Made by a program: the position numbers and the translations under genes
Shown here: positions 46,228 through 60,362 of the stretch, piece by piece
How the letters are laid out: every line of letters begins with the position of its first letter
Numbering within the stretch: position 1 is the first letter of the stretch
From: Haemonchus contortus
Lineage: Eukaryota; Nematoda; Chromadorea; Rhabditida; Trichostrongylidae
NCBI GenBank assembly: GCA_000469685.2
Contig: LS997563.1
Span: forward strand, 30,130,397-30,194,396
Direction: 5' to 3'
Length of the DNA: 64,000 nt
Notes under the pieces: model-generated
Databases searched by the model: none
Told to the model about the DNA's origin: nothing
The model's input: only the letters and a program-made list of their open reading frames with translations

Positions 46228-48550
46228 CAATTTAGAAAATTGTTTATTGTTTACAAAGAAATCTTATCATGTGAACTGGGACGTGCCATTCCTGACATTG
46301 GATACCCAGGACAGACTAATCAAGCGGTAACAGCTCAAGGATAAGCACCATACGGCTAATCTGCTCATAAAAGTGAGGACGAAGCTAATGTAAGCTATAA
46401 AATAGATTACTCTAACACTGAATGCATGTATCAGAGCGGATAATCCTAAAAAAGACCATTAGAGGGGAAAAGCACTTCCGACGATTTCCATTCTAAGAAG
46501 ATTTCCCTTGTTGAAAAGCCTGATGATATAGTTTTTTTTTAAGTCGGAATAGATTTATTGAAATACAGCTTTCATGTCACGTGGTGTCTTTTGAAAAGAA
46601 TTTCCGTGATGACTCGTTTTTTTCCAGTCATAAGTTCAAGAGGATGGACGATGGCGTCGCAGATGGGGAGTAGCATTGCCACACGCCAGCTGTCCAAAGA
46701 TTAGATTTCGTGAAGGCAATCCAGGTCGTCCAAGGTCAGGAGCGAACCCTTTAGTCATTAAGTTCCGCCCACATTGGGTTATCCAGCTACTTATTCGGTT
46801 AGGCAGGATAGGGCGCCATCTGTCATTCCGACATTTACTGCTGTTCGAACTTATCTAAGGATAAGGCTTCTTGTCTTGGAGCATCTCTTAGTGGTATACG
46901 CCATGCTTATTTACTTCTATTCAAAAAAGTAGTAACTTTTCATTGGCTTTGAAATGTTTTGAGGGGGCAACACATGGTTGCAGAAGTAAGGGCTTTTCAT
47001 TACAGTGGATTCAATGCCGGCCAGCTGGCCATGGAGAGGCCCTGGAGGCGAAGTTGGGTCAGACTGGTTCGGTACAGGAGAGGATCTTCTGATTTCCTCT
47101 AACTTGGGTTTTCTTTGCTGAGAAAGATAACGAAGTTTTTCCAGTGTTTGTAACACACTCATGGAATGCGCTCATTCATTCCACCTTTGAAAAGTATCAT
47201 AACGGTGTTTGGAAGGTGTATCTTACTTTACATTGAATTGCGGAACCAGCTATTGCACAAGTAATTCGTTTATCTCTTCAGGCGGGGCTAAAACCAATTG
47301 ACTGGTTCTGGAGAGATGAAATGCTCTGTTTGCCTGGAAGAGTGTTAGGCTGGAAGCCAGTCTCAGTGCCATACGTATGGAGGTTCCAAGAGGATATAGT
47401 AAAGATACAAAACTTTTTTCTGAACCAGTCAGTTTGATCTGATATTGCTTGACTAGCCCAGGAGGCATAACGTTGACAGTCCTCTTGGTGCTGCCGTATT
47501 TCGATTTTTTTATTTTGCATGAAGTTCCTGCGGATTCTCGGATTTTTTCAGGCATTTTTTGGCTAAAAACTGGGAGTCATGGAGAGAGCGCCGGCGACAT
47601 TGTTATGGGCGGATTCAGCCGAGCTTATTAGCATACTGGATACTAATCACGTAGAAAGGTGGCAATTATCATTAGATTTCCGCCTCAATGAACAGTATAA
47701 GCCTCTCTTGTGCCCATGTGTTAGAGAAAAAGAGGCTCAAGCATCGAAAAAGACGACATCTGGCGTAGTTGCCACGAAAGGCGCCCTAGTCGAAAGTAAT
47801 TGGGCCGTTTAGCCGATCCAATTCCGCCTGTGAATAGAGGCGACAGAGCGAGTGAATTGCTGCTCACATGGTGAAGCAACGGCCAAATAATATCAAGGAA
47901 AAAGAGTTACTTCCAGTCAAAAAGGCAAAAATGGGGAATTCTTTGAGAGGAGGAGTTCTTAAGGCTTAATACCTAGACCTGTTACTGTACTCCTACTGTC
48001 ACACTTGCTATCATTACTTTGGCCTTGTACGGTAGCTTTCAACCCTCCATTCAATGGCCGCTCGTGGAAATGACATGAATGGGTCATTTTACGCTCACCC
48101 ACCAGATGTCGTTAGTAAGGCTAAAGAGAGGTGAGCTGGTAAACCTCTTGAACTGTCGAGAGAATTTCTCCATGTAGAGCAATTGAGAGATTGGAAGCCG
48201 TTCGGAGACTCACTGACGATAGTGTTGGAAGAAGGAGATGTCGCATCCGGAAATACCAGGCTATTTGCTGCCCTGGTGAGTAGCCGGAAAATGAAATATG
48301 AGAAGGTGCGTTGAGTGGCAAACAAAGCGTCAGCTGAGGAATAACTAAATGAGCCGTTCCATCCTCTACAAAGAAGACGATTGAGGACGTTCACTTGACA
48401 AAAAATGCATTGTGACATGCATAGTAAGCAAGCTAATTAGGGAGGGTAACGGGAAGTTGGGCTTTCAGTGGATGCCTCGACCTTATATATCGTCCACAGC
48501 GAGGTATTTATTGGTGATTGACAGAATGACGGGACGGTTATAATGGGACG
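46228..48550. other. Unassigned DNA
   Basis: Nothing recognised. The frames at 47.2-47.8 kb on both strands shadow one another. Confidence 0.4.
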
Positions 48551-48821
48551 GTACTAGTGATAATTTGTGGTAATAGGAAGTATGAAGTGATACTGTCGGA
48601 TATGATGAGACAGCACTAATGATAATTCTTGTAGTAGGAAGTGAGATGATATTGTCGGATATGACAAGACAGTTCTATTGATAGTTTGCGATAATAGGAA
48701 GTGTGAGGTGATATGGTCGGATATTATGAGCCATTACTAATGATAATTTGTGGTAACAAAAAGAGTGAGGTGATGTTGTCGCATAGGATGTGACATCGGC
48801 AATATATTTTGTGGTAGGTGA
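48551..48821 (+). repeat. Minisatellite, ~62-bp unit, about 4.4 copies
   Basis: Units start at 48551, 48613, 48672 and 48733, with a partial fifth at 48795 (lengths 62, 59, 61, 62). Shared blocks are ACTAATGATAATTTGTGGTA, ATAGGAAGTGTGAGGTGATA and TGTCGGATATGATGAGACA. Units differ at many positions, so the array is old. No coding potential is apparent. Confidence 0.9.
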
Positions 48822-51800
48822 ATTCCCCCAAAAAACGAACCTCCTCCCACGTCATTCAGGGAGCGGAAATGGGAAATTATCGCTCAATCCTTTTCAGATC
48901 TTTTATCATGTTGTCTTCATCGTGAGCACTACTGACCGCCAACGCATCCATTTTCCGTCGACATCAATTTTTATGTTCATTGCCTTTGTTGGGCTTCCAA
49001 ACCGCTAATTCGATGGGTCTATCCCACAGTAAGGGATGAACTGGTACGAAAGAATGGAGAGCACCCAGTTCTTGATGTTTACACTCATGTTTTTATGCCA
49101 ATGCTGAAATCTCAAGAAAAGCGAATGACTAAGATAGACCATCTCTTCTTTTGATGCCTTCACAGGATCCTGTCAAAAAAAACCTCTACATCCTGGCGAT
49201 CAGCAGTCGATCCGGAGAAAACCTCATTACTACAACGAAAAGGATGGCCAAGCGAAATGGTGGTCGGCTTCATTTGACGTTCATGATTCAGATCCCTATG
49301 CTTTGGGCCCGACCCTTTTTATTGGCCATTCTTTGGATGGTTATATGTTCAAACTACCGTTCACCTCCTGAAACTGCTTCAAAGTTTCCTTATCGGTAGT
49401 GAGCTCAAACTTGTTTGCTTTTCATGAGCTCCTCAAGGATCAATAGCGGCTAAAGTGGGCTTGAGGAAGCCAAGAGTAGCCTTTTCTAGATTTCTCTCGG
49501 TAATCCTTCATTGCGATGGAATCTGAGGCGTAGAGTGCCTTTGCTGTCTCGAAAGGTCACCTTCTCGCAGTCCAAGTCTTTTTTTTCAAATCTTCTATAG
49601 TTTCGAAGCTCTGAACTTCAGAAGCTCACATCAGTTCATTGTAATATGTTTTTCAAAAGATGGTAATAAACAGGCAATGAATGTCGTGTTGTCTGGAAGT
49701 CTAGCAGGTGTTGTAGAGCTGTGTTACTCGTCTTGGTGAAGAGCTCATGTTGAATTCGTAGGAAAATGTATTCATGAACACACTATTAATCTCTATTAAT
49801 CTATTAATCTCGGTAAACATCGCCTACTTATGGAAGGGTAAAATGACATCTGAAGAAGTTCTGCAAACTTTTAGAGGAAAGCTGCAGCATCAATTCATTG
49901 GAGTATTTTTAAATATGAAAATAAATGCCTAGATCTCAAATTAGCCTCGAATTTGAAATTATCCAAGGAACCGAAACACGGGAGAAGCATGACATGGAGC
50001 TGAGAAAGTGTCAATAGCCGCTCCGGACAATGTAAACTTGAAATATCTTGCCGATAGGACAATAGTCTTATGACTTCGACCCGGAGAAGGTTTACGATTG
50101 TTTATACTGTTTACTGAAGGGGTTCAGCGACAAAAGAAAGCTTATTGTCAAATTTCCAAGGAAGCACGTCAACTAGGCATCTGGGGATTAGTGACCAGAC
50201 GGCCAAGTGTGGCATAGTAAACCGCTACGGGCTAAGCATAACAGAAAATTTTGAGGCGTTTCCAGTTCCCATCTCACAGCCAAGACACATCTTGGCCAAA
50301 AATCTATCAAAGTTTTCAGAGTAAAGCCTCGCAGTGGTCAACACGGAATAGTTTGTTTAAACACGTGTCATTCCACTAGCTTCACAAAAACTGGACGAAG
50401 GGTGCAACAAAACACAGCCACATTCGCTCCTTTCCTACCAAGCAACATTTTTTTGGCATTCATGCAGTAACCCTCCTGTCGAAAGGTGCTTGGGGAAAGA
50501 TCTCTTCCGTTCAGCATAGCAGAATCTCAGACGTTGAATCACAATGTCCGAAAAGTTTGAGGCTTCTCTAAAGCGTCAGGCCTTTTTGTAGACAGTTTTT
50601 CTACTGGAAAGTTATATTATACTTGATTTTGGGCTGAATGCCATTCAAAGGCTTTTTCCTGCAGAAAAAAACTTAATGGTCGATTTTAATTGAGGTTAAT
50701 TTTGGATCTTTTTCAGAAAAAAGCCCAAAACAGTTTTCCCTTCTTCTTCTTTCCATTAGACAATTGCATTATGCAAGCACATCAGGGTTTTAATGGACAA
50801 ATTCAAGGGCCTTGCAAAGCTAGAAAAAGCTGTTTAAAGCCGACTTGGCTTTAAGCTCTATACTATCTTGTAAACCTACTCCATGACCAAAGTTCACTCT
50901 AAGTAAAAGTGAAGGTCGCATTCTATACAGCCGAGAAAAACTACGAACCGACGTTTGGCGTACTGTTAGAACGTCCACAAAAAATCTGAATAAAAAATGC
51001 CTTTGCAAATCCATTAACCATTTGTAAGGTATTACTTTCTATAGTCATTCAACAGGGCTTACGAAGTTCACAAATGAAGGCTTCATTACACGATATCGAT
51101 GTGCCAGGAAGTCACTTGATGTAATCCACTCGAATTATGCCTCAGCTTTGGGCTCTGTCACTGGCCAAACTCAACAGAACAGAAGTACGAAGGTCTGAAC
51201 TCTCTACACCTCAGGTAAGGATGCCGTCTTAGAAATCAACGATCACGAAGGAATGGATAAAAGACCTAGTAATTAGGTTGATTTGTAGCTGACATGAGTG
51301 CTCTGCAGCACCTCAAGTCACTACGCCCTCGTTCAAGGGGCCCGATAGTTAACAGCGTTCTGTAGGAAATGAAGGAATGATGGCACTGACATGGGGGTCG
51401 AGGGGTGGGGCTCAATTTTGGCCCTCAGCTCATCAGCATTAAAATGAGCTCTGCTTAGCGTTCTGTCCCTCTAGAAAATTAATTGAAGCTCTATATGGCA
51501 CGGATCCTGGGAGAGAATGAAAAGATCCGGTTAGGGTACGCCACGATAATTACGAATAACTAATCCAGAATAATCATAATCCTTAATACCGCATTGTAAA
51601 CGAGCTCTAATCGCTTCCACATCAATATACTACGCTCCATAATTATATTCGGTCGCTGCGAAGCCCAATGACCGATGGTTACAGCGGGGGATCGGTATTA
51701 CCTGAAGTCAAATGCACCGAATGAAGAGAAGAATTGTGTTCGGTACTGGGAAGTTTTTATAGCGTCAAATAAACCCACTTGTAACTTCCACGTATGGCTT

Positions 51801-54800
51801 TCTATGAACCTCGGCATAATTGCTCTATTACCGATGGTTAGTTGTTTTATTGAACTCTTTGAGAGGTTTGTATTTGGGCTTTATCAGGCTGATATTTCAG
51901 CGGATTCGCCTTCTTCAGAGCCCGGAGGGATATCCAGGGCACGCCGGTGACCGAAAGGAGAAGCACTCTCCCCACCTAGCAACCGATGTTACCAACTGAA
52001 TAGTGTCAACTGGGGTAGGATCTAATTGTTACAGCCCTTTCACGCTCTGGAGAAGGCGATTCCGCCGAACGTCGGCCTAAAGAAGCTTATATACAAACCT
52101 CACGGAAAGTTCAAGAAAACAACTTAGTACTAAGGCGAAAACCACTTGTTTCTCGACCTCTACTGTTGGTCTTTGCTATCTCAAGAAACCCTCAGTGAAT
52201 AGAGCGAAATAGCGATATGACTGTGGCAAGACCTTATTCTGCGGGGCACTTGAGTGGCTCGTAGTGCAGTAAAAGACAGTATTCGAAGGAGGGACATCCG
52301 TTTTCGTCTAGAAGGAAGGGAAAAGATTAGCTGATTCGTGAAAACATTGGACTTTTTTCACTCGTTGGTTGGCCACAAATGAAGTCTCTATGAAAGGAAA
52401 TCCCCTTGTTCCTCCTATAATAGGTTCGGTCAAGCATGACTGTAGCATGCTCACCCAAATGTCCTCCTAAGAAGGTTTTTTTGCCAATGGAAGTCTTTTT
52501 AAAAATTGTTACAAGGACTGGTAGGTTTTTGTGTCAACGGGTACAACGCTCTAAATAATTTATTCTTTGAAAGGATTGAAAGCAGGAGATAGTCCGAAGC
52601 TTCGCCTTCCGCAAATGATAGTAAGTCAACTACAGCACATGATTGTTACTCGGCAATTTTTTCATCCGGTAAGGTCAACTGTCTAAAGCCAATTACCGTG
52701 GTAAACTGAATCTATAAATAACGGCTGTTACTTCAGAGTCAACTCAAGTGCATATAACCTTTTCCTTCTCCAGGGGAAAACTCCACAGAAAATGGGGCAA
52801 TCAGACTCGTATTTGATTCCTGGCACACCTATTTTCCAAAAGAAACGTAGAGAACACGTAAGCGGGTAGTGACCGGAACTTCACGTTAAGAGTAGGTGAG
52901 TCATGTAATTGTTAAATTACAGTCACATTTTATTTCAAACTTACATCCTATTTCCGAGTAGTTTTTATTGCTGATCTTGTTAAGCGTAATATTCTCGAGG
53001 AAGTCTTCGCATTCCGAAAACAAACTCAGTGCACACACACTTATCTGATTTTGCACCGAATCTCGTTATGCATATTCCTTTTGGAGACTATAAGTAATCT
53101 TGAGACATTCTCCCACTTGGAAATTCCTTTCTTCCTTTTGCAGCAGCGTACGTATGTATTCAGAACCTGGACCATTGCGTGACTTTCTGATTTTGGAGGA
53201 CGTTAGGCGCAAGAGACTCCTAGGAACCAGTGCAAAGGGGACACTGTTCCCGAAAACAGAAACAGATGCCACAACTTCATTTGGCAGTTTTGTGTGATTG
53301 GTCTAATCAGGCTTTCGATGAATTTCTCAATCTGAGTCTCATCAAAGCTCAAAATCCCCAGCTGAGCTCTTTAGAAACCACAAGAACTCACGAATGAATG
53401 TTTCGTTGGGGCGTCTTTTAAGGTAAGCACCTACCTTGCCAATTGAAAAGTGGATACCGTAGATGGGATGGTAATAGGAAGTCATAAGGGTTGTTGAAAG
53501 GTTTTACCAAAAAGATGGGTAACATTCACTTATAGTCGCACGGCTTTGAGGTCTTATAGTGCCGACACTGTCAATCGTTTGGTTTAGTAGTAGGTGACGC
53601 GATAGGGACAATCTTGATGAAGTGACGAGCAGTGATACCAGTGATGAAGACTCATGTTAGCCAATACAACGTGAAGAAGTCACTTTTTATTCGAAGCACT
53701 ACGCCTCCGATGTTACAGATACAATGAGGGATCGGACTTTACTTTCCCTCCCATATAAACCTCTCAAGATCTTGAGAGGCTTGAACAGGACGTATCTTTA
53801 CTTTATATCATGCCAAGATTGCAAGAAAGTCGATCATGGACATATCATTAGCATCAACGCCCTACTTGAAATCTTGGGAAACAGAGGGTGATTGAAGAGT
53901 TAGGATGGGAAGTAGGGCACATTTATCACATCACTGGTATAACAATAGCCATATGCTGACAACATCAGGCGGCCATTTGAAACAAGGTATGAGGCATTGA
54001 CAGTGTGGAGCAGAACCATATGGTGTTCCTTCCTCACGCTAAGTCTAAAGTTTGAATTTTGGTCCCTCCTACTCCCTCCTCTCAGGTAATCTATCTGGTA
54101 CCAAACGTCTCGCCTAAAAATCGAGATATAAACATAGAATGGCTCCTGTAGATCATTGAATCAAACCCTTGTTAACCGCAGCTCAATCAGAAATCAAGCT
54201 GAATTATGGGTGTTTTGAAAAGCGGATAGCGGAAAAGCGTTGGCTTTTTGTAAAATGACAGTCAAAATGGGGACTGATAGGATTTCCGGAGGAAAATGAA
54301 GGATGGGAGAAGGAGGTTATCAGAGCTGTCAGAGAGCTCTTTTTTAGGCGTCATACTACGTACTCATTCATTTTGTAAGTGGTTGAGCCTAGAAAAATGT
54401 CATAAGCACTCACGATAATGAACATAAGAAGAGGGGATTAGAGCCGTAAATGATAGGGGATTTCCAGAACAATAGTGTGAAGGTCGAAAGGCTCCAGTTG
54501 ATTAATGCTTTATAAAGAATCTTGACATCACTGATGGCTAGGCTTAAGAACAGAAGAGACTTCCGGTACTTCTTATCTAACAAATTTGCTGTGATGATAA
54601 GTGATACCGACTATTCCTCTAGGATTATCTGGAGATATTCCAAAAGCCGCCTTTCCCACAACAGTAATTGCAAAATCACAGATCAAGGCGGCTTTGCTCC
54701 CTAGGAAGTCTGATTTCTTGGTGAGTAAAAGTCAATCATGTTGCCCACACGACACCAGGATTGCCTCAATGAGATTCATAATGAAATGATTGTTTACGAG

Positions 54801-55439
54801 ACACGCCATCTGCAGCCTGTGCCCATCATGGAAGATTGATTATAAGAAGAAGGAGAAAGAGACCATAAGGGCCACTTCCACCTACGCCTGTTAGGGAGGC
54901 AACGTGCAATTCGATGGCAACTCTCTATACTCAAGCGAGTGACCTGGTCAGAGTAATATCGATAAACCTGCCTTAGCAGTTGATTGTCAAAAATACGTCT
55001 CTTCAAAAATTAGCAGGGGAAAATGGAAATTTCTCCCGTAAGATTGTCCGTGTTGATCATTCCGAAGACTCCGGAAACTTGGGCCCAACAGCTGGCGATG
55101 CTTTAGTTGATCCCAAGCTTTCGGAGCATTTGGAATAATCAGCACGGGCGAGCTTGCGGTAAATATTTTGAGTTTTGAGCGTCACTGAACTTTTAGATGA
55201 CGCCATTACCTCACAAAATCACTACGTTACCTTTATGTCAGGTGAATTTGTTAGCTATGTATCAAAGTAGTTCAGATGAAGTCATCACGGATTAAGCGAA
55301 TTCATTGCGAAGGTCTCCCACTCAGATCTATGCAGGAAGTTTCACAAACAGCGTGTTTAAGTAAGGCTTAAAATGAAGTAAAGTATAGAAAGGAGGACAA
55401 TGAAACAAGTGAAGCGTATGGGGAATCTCACCAAAATAA
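48822..55439. other. Unassigned DNA, 6.6 kb
   Basis: Includes a small CTATTAAT tandem near 49787-49812. No splice-supported exon chain, transposon termini or RNA genes are recognised. Confidence 0.4.
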
Positions 55440-55990
55440 AAATGTTGAGAATTGGCAGCGGTTCTGGTGAACACGCGCCAGTTTTTCGATTTGTGACTTC
55501 TACCGCAGTTGCCTTGGCTTCGGAGAAGTCGTTCTTGACCAGGTCCCTACATCTTTTCATCGGTTCTCCGTGATTGCTTACTTTGAGCTTCGAATTCGGT
55601 TGCTTCCCGGAGCACGTGTCCACACCAGTTCGGGCGTTGTTCTCTCATCTTGGAAAAATGCAGTCTGTATGACCTTTCTAACGCCATCGTTTCTAATCTG
55701 GTCTAACCGTTAGAACCGCAGGTTCATCTAAGCACTTCCACTTCTGCGGAGTTGAATTGCCCATGTTGATCTTGCCTAGTGGTCGCTGCTGTAGGGTGTT
55801 AGACCTCAACACTTCTTTGTAAGTTTTTGTAAGTTCTAGTTTTCTGGAGCACCATCATTTGCAAATGATGTCACAGGATCCACTACTCTATCCATGCCGC
55901 GTTTATTCGAGCCTTTACAGCCTGATCCAATCCGTCAGCGGCTAGATGAACTCCCAGGCATCGGAAGTCTTGTATTCTCCTCATATCATA
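55440..55990 (-). mobile_element. RTE-type LINE 3' fragment
   Basis: The minus strand gives RIQDFRCLGVHLAADGLDQAV and KARINAAWIE (about 55883-55975), the segment just after the RT palm in RTE elements. Further on come IRNDGVRKVIQTA (about 55660-55700) and frameshifted pieces of the C-terminal RLRWCGHVLR-like region. The KVYRTVVRP block between them is deleted or unreadable. It is the same family type as the relics at 18610-21020, with no catalytic box left. Confidence 0.75.
55853..55870. other. 18-bp perfect palindrome containing ATTTGCAAAT
   Basis: CATCATTTGCAAATGATG is its own reverse complement and contains an octamer-like ATTTGCAT variant on both strands. It lies inside a decayed LINE, so it is probably fortuitous. 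Confidence 0.7.
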
Positions 55991-56297
55991 CTGCAGAAAC
56001 TTGTAAAAGAGCAGCCTCCGTTTTTGTGATTCGGAATGATACCCCCCTCCCCCCTTAGGAACCTTTTTTTTAGACCGATATGCACATTCTTTTGTCCACG
56101 GCTGCTCGCTGCTCAATCTGTAATAAGTTTGTGGAAGAACCCGAAATAATGCTGATCAGAGAATCAATCGCTTTGTTAACTGACGCTATGCGCGTGCAAA
56201 CGACTTCGCAATTCTGAGCGAAAGCGGTAGCCTGGAGCTCTGGAAATGATCAAATGATGAGGTACACCACTCCCTTCTTATGATTCCCTCTTTACTA

Positions 56298-57555
56298 TAC
56301 AGGGTGCGCCATAAATATGGTAACAAAAAAATTGAGCTACAGAAACCGCAGTTCTCGTTGATGCATGGTGAGTTCATGTGAGTTGTTTACTCTACAAAAC
56401 GAACACACAATGATCCTATATAACCGTCTCCTGTACTAATTATAGTTAGGAGACGCTTCGGCTACTCATCGACGGTGGCATGCAGAATTTCTTGAGAAAT
56501 CCAAGCCCAGGCTTTTTTCAATGATTTCTCAGGAGCAGCAACAATGATGCGTTCAGAAGCGCAGGCTTTACTCCTAGTATAGACTATATCCAGCGACCCA
56601 TGGAATTGTGGGCCGGGAAAATAGTAGGAGGACTGGAAGCCGGGATAAAATCGCGAACAACCCCTCAGCAACAGTCTTGATCCTTTCCCCTTCGTGAGCG
56701 AGTACGCCGTAGTTTTTAAAACGTATCCCTGAAAAGAACTTTGACCCTCAGCTGCATTCTTTCAGAAAACCCCTCTTAGAGAGGTTTGGACCAAGTTTTG
56801 TACTTTTCTCGTCCAAAATTTGCGATATCGCTCTGGTGGTAGAGACTCTAGCTCAAACCATCATAAAAGAGGGAAAGTAGCCGTGAAAGGCGATCTGACT
56901 CCTCTCGGCGACTTCAGCACTCGTAGTGTGAAATACACGTACTCTCTGAGATCCCACCATTTCTTCCACGCTATTCAACCTTTAGTCAGAAACAAGTGTG
57001 GCGAAGCGCGTGCCGCACACAAGTAGCGCACTGTATTTGCTTTTTCTCTCCAACTTCTTCACGTCAATAAGCTTATGAGGCTTTCGATATTTTTATTCGG
57101 ATACAATTGTATTTACTCTGAGTAAAATCTTCCCATTTGATTAGAACATACAAACAAATCAGCAGCAATTTTTATTCGTTTTTCTGAAGGTTCTACAGCG
57201 TACTGCTCCCCAAGCTATTCTATTCAGAAAAGGGGTAGTATATGACAAGAGGACGGTTTTAAGGTTTGTCGTTAACCTGTCTGCGCATCGCGTTTCAAGA
57301 GACTGCCATGTGGGAAATGTTGAAACGAGGAGCGATTCCGGAAAAGGGTTCACCGAATGCGCGCAAAGACGTGACGGTTGGTGGATGTCTGCGGGGCTCC
57401 ACCGTTTTCCGAGATCTGACTTGAAAGCACCAAAGTAAGTGTGTGGCCTAAGGTATATCATAAACATAAAGGAATGTGCAGATTTGGAGAAACCTTCCGA
57501 ACAAGGAAATCACGGAGGTTCGAAAAGTTGTTATCATATTTATGCGCACCCTGTA
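56298..57555 (-). mobile_element. Mariner-like DNA transposon, near complete, decayed
   Basis: Matching terminal inverted repeats begin CAGGGTGCGCCATAAATATG at 56300 and, on the opposite strand, CAGGGTGCGCATAAATATGA ending at 57553. Each is flanked by TA, the target of Tc1/mariner elements, and the 1254-bp length is typical of mariner. The transposase is on the minus strand. The N-terminal part is readable as PRFNISHMAVS and NAMRRQVNDKP (about 57250-57330) between stops, and the C-terminal part as SLKKAWAWISQEILHATVD (56465-56525). The middle, where the catalytic Asp residues should lie, is not readable. The copy is dead but structurally complete. Confidence 0.85.
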
Positions 57556-60261
57556 CATGAGTATGTATGAAGCGCTCGCATTTGTTGTCCATTATCTGCA
57601 CGTCACGAAATTCTGTAGTACTTCGATAAGCAGCTAAGAAGGAATTGAGATGGTCGGGGACATAGGACAGAATAAAAAGCGCTATGTTAGCTTGATAGAA
57701 CTTCACCCACGTGCTAAAGACAGCGGAACATGCACCGCAATTTATGGCGCCACGGGCAAAGTTAACCAGTTTGGTCTCAGAACCGCTCAGACATCAGGAA
57801 AATGGGCAGAGGTGAAGAATGGACTAGCAAATGAGAAAAAAGAAACCCACTTGAGATCGGAACGTGCTCTGAATGGGTGGTACATGCTAGATAGATTCAC
57901 GAGATGATTCCATCAAATCCAGGAAATCAGCTAAACATTGATAGATTTAGGCTTAAGGCATAAGTTGTGCTATGCATCTTATCCAGGCTAAGCTCCGCCT
58001 ACGATGGCTGGGGTGGGTGTAGTTTAAATAGAAGGTGCTCATCATTAAACCACAACTTCGCTCGAAAGTCCTACAATTTCTGAAAAAGTGGAAGGAAGCT
58101 ATCGAAAAAACCTGGTTGGATATTTGGGTGGGCGGGCTCAAAGGCACAGTTCAGGCATGTTAAAAATGGCCTCTGAGATAAGGGACGGAGTCGGGTCGAG
58201 GAACGGCCGAGATACGCAGTAATAAGGGCCTTCAAACCGGCCGACTCAGCCGACATGCACACTCAAGGCGAACGACTTGTTAAGCTTGTTGAAGCTGTAG
58301 AGATTGTACCATTCGCGCCGGGACCAACACTGTGTACGCAGACAACTTGTCCAAATACCTTTCCCATGCAACTCCTCTCGTCACATTCTCGTCCAACCCC
58401 TGGTTTTACTACCTTTTGGTGCCCTCTATTTCTTTGAACACGCCAAGTTCCGCCTTTTCTCCGCCACTTCGGTACTAATCTGGTCTATCACTTCCACTAT
58501 TCGTCTAGATTTGATATCCCAATACTATCGTAGACTGAGCCTTTGTAGAAACATGCATTCAATTGAGCTACTTATAATGCCTCGCGTCAAGCGTGGTAGC
58601 GGCTGAATACAGTGAAAAAGCATAAACTAATACTTGTGCGGTGACTGATAAGAAGAACTGGAACCGGTTTCAATCAGCGCCATGTCACTCAGCTCGTCCT
58701 TAGAAGGAGACATAGCGGCTTCGTATATTTTACTTAAATAACTAACCATCAAAATTCGTATTTAAGGAAGTCAGGCGTATTCAGAAGAACGTAACCAGTG
58801 CTATACTTTTCCTCAGCACAATTTTTGCTTCAAAATTTTGGCTGGCAATTGACTTACTTCCAACCACTTCAAATTCCCACAATCAGATGCACACTGTGGT
58901 AATGTGTAGTGTAGCTCTGATCAGATCATTAAATTAATTCTTTTTTTAAAGTCTGTATGTAAAGTATCCTAGAGCTTTGCATCTGGAAATAAAATGAACT
59001 TCTTAAGGTTCTCATGAATTGTGAGGCCGTATCGTTTGACCCTAACGCCACATAGGCCATTGAATCGAGAGCCATGTCCGTCGCTATTTTGGAGATTTTT
59101 CCCGGTCGACAATTGGGAGCAAATCTGCAGCGTGTAAGTGATTCCTGATTCTGGTGGTGTGTCATGACCCGTCGACGAAGAACGTTCTCAACAGTAAATG
59201 ATTCCCCTAAGATGCTCCTTGGTCCCTTTCTATCCAATCAGCCGTAACGTGAACGTTGCGATCACATCATTTGAGACTGCCCGTAATTTCCCACCAGACG
59301 ATATTGTCATCATACGACATTGGGATTCTTCTACACTCGCCATGCCTTCACCCAACTATGACCTTTTACTCTTTGACCTTACTTGAGTGAAGGAGTCTCC
59401 TTCTTTTTCCTGTGTTTTTCCTGAGAAAAAGAAAATGCCATTCCTTCCGTTTTTGTCTCACTTTCGCATCACTCTTCACGGTCGATGGCCTTTCTTATCT
59501 GTACATTGATATTCTCGCAGTGTTCCGCCAGCACTCCATCAATCGATCTCTCTTATTAGCCCTTTTTAGTTCATTCACTGGAAACTAAACGGAGTTAAAC
59601 TTGCTGAATACGTTGAGCCTTCTATAACAACCTGGCCTGTGAAGTAAACTTATCGAGTACATTTTATTCTCGTGGGAGAAATAGACCAAAATAAATCGTC
59701 CGATCACTAGGGTTTCGCTGACTTAACGTTGCCATCACCATCTCACTTCCATTTTCATCGGGCGTTTTTGTTTTCGATGACTTTTCACTACTCGTTGTCA
59801 GAAATCAGAACCAGCATCGTTGTTTGGTTTTCTCTCTGCAGAACGCAATCTTTGAGATAACAGCTTTCCGTCATTAGCAGTCATCGACTTGGTTGCTGTG
59901 CAGACTATATTGTAGGAGTAACCTCAGGAATAGATCCGGTTTTTGCCAGCGCTCAAGGCGATTTCTCGCAAATCAACTGATAAGAAAGTTACCTTCGGTT
60001 ACCGTTCTTCGCAGTCTGTCAATCGTATTCCCCATTTATACTTATAATGCATTGAATCAATAGCATTCTGTCTAATAAAGCATTAGTTAAGTTATTATAG
60101 GCATAACAGAATGTCATTGATTTTGTCTTGTTTCTCTGAATAATGACGGCTATGATTCCGCGCTAGTTACTAAATGAATTTAAAATTGCAACTATTTCAT
60201 GGTAATGTGTTTTGCTTAGTTCTATTCGTTGTATTTGTTATAACTTGTTTATATGTTTAGG
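57556..60261. other. Unassigned DNA
   Basis: Frames at 57.6-58.6 kb on both strands are short and motif-free. The stretch from 59.2 to 60 kb is pyrimidine-rich on the plus strand. A weak 9-bp inverted repeat (GCATTCTGT / ACAGAATG) lies near 60063-60114. No gene is called. Confidence 0.4.
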
Positions 60262-60362
60262 GCAGAGGTGGTGTAGTGGCAAATGAGCTCTACCACGCAC
60301 CGTCGTCACGAGTTTGAATTCCTAGTCGGCATGCGCTTTGGCCAACCAAAGCTTCCATCCCT
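60262..60362 (+). repeat. SINE family 1, 5' half
   Basis: AGAGGTGGTGTAGTGGCAAA (A box) is followed by a mutated B box, ACGAGTTTGAATTCCTAG, then GGCCAACCAAAGCTTCCATC, matching the SINE head and early body. It ends near 60362; the 3' half present in other copies is missing. Confidence 0.75.

Noticed and set aside
50650..50725. GGCTTTTT..AAAAAAGCC imperfect fold-back of about 75 bp
   Set aside because: The pairing is mostly A/T runs with gaps; no target duplication, so a MITE is not supported.
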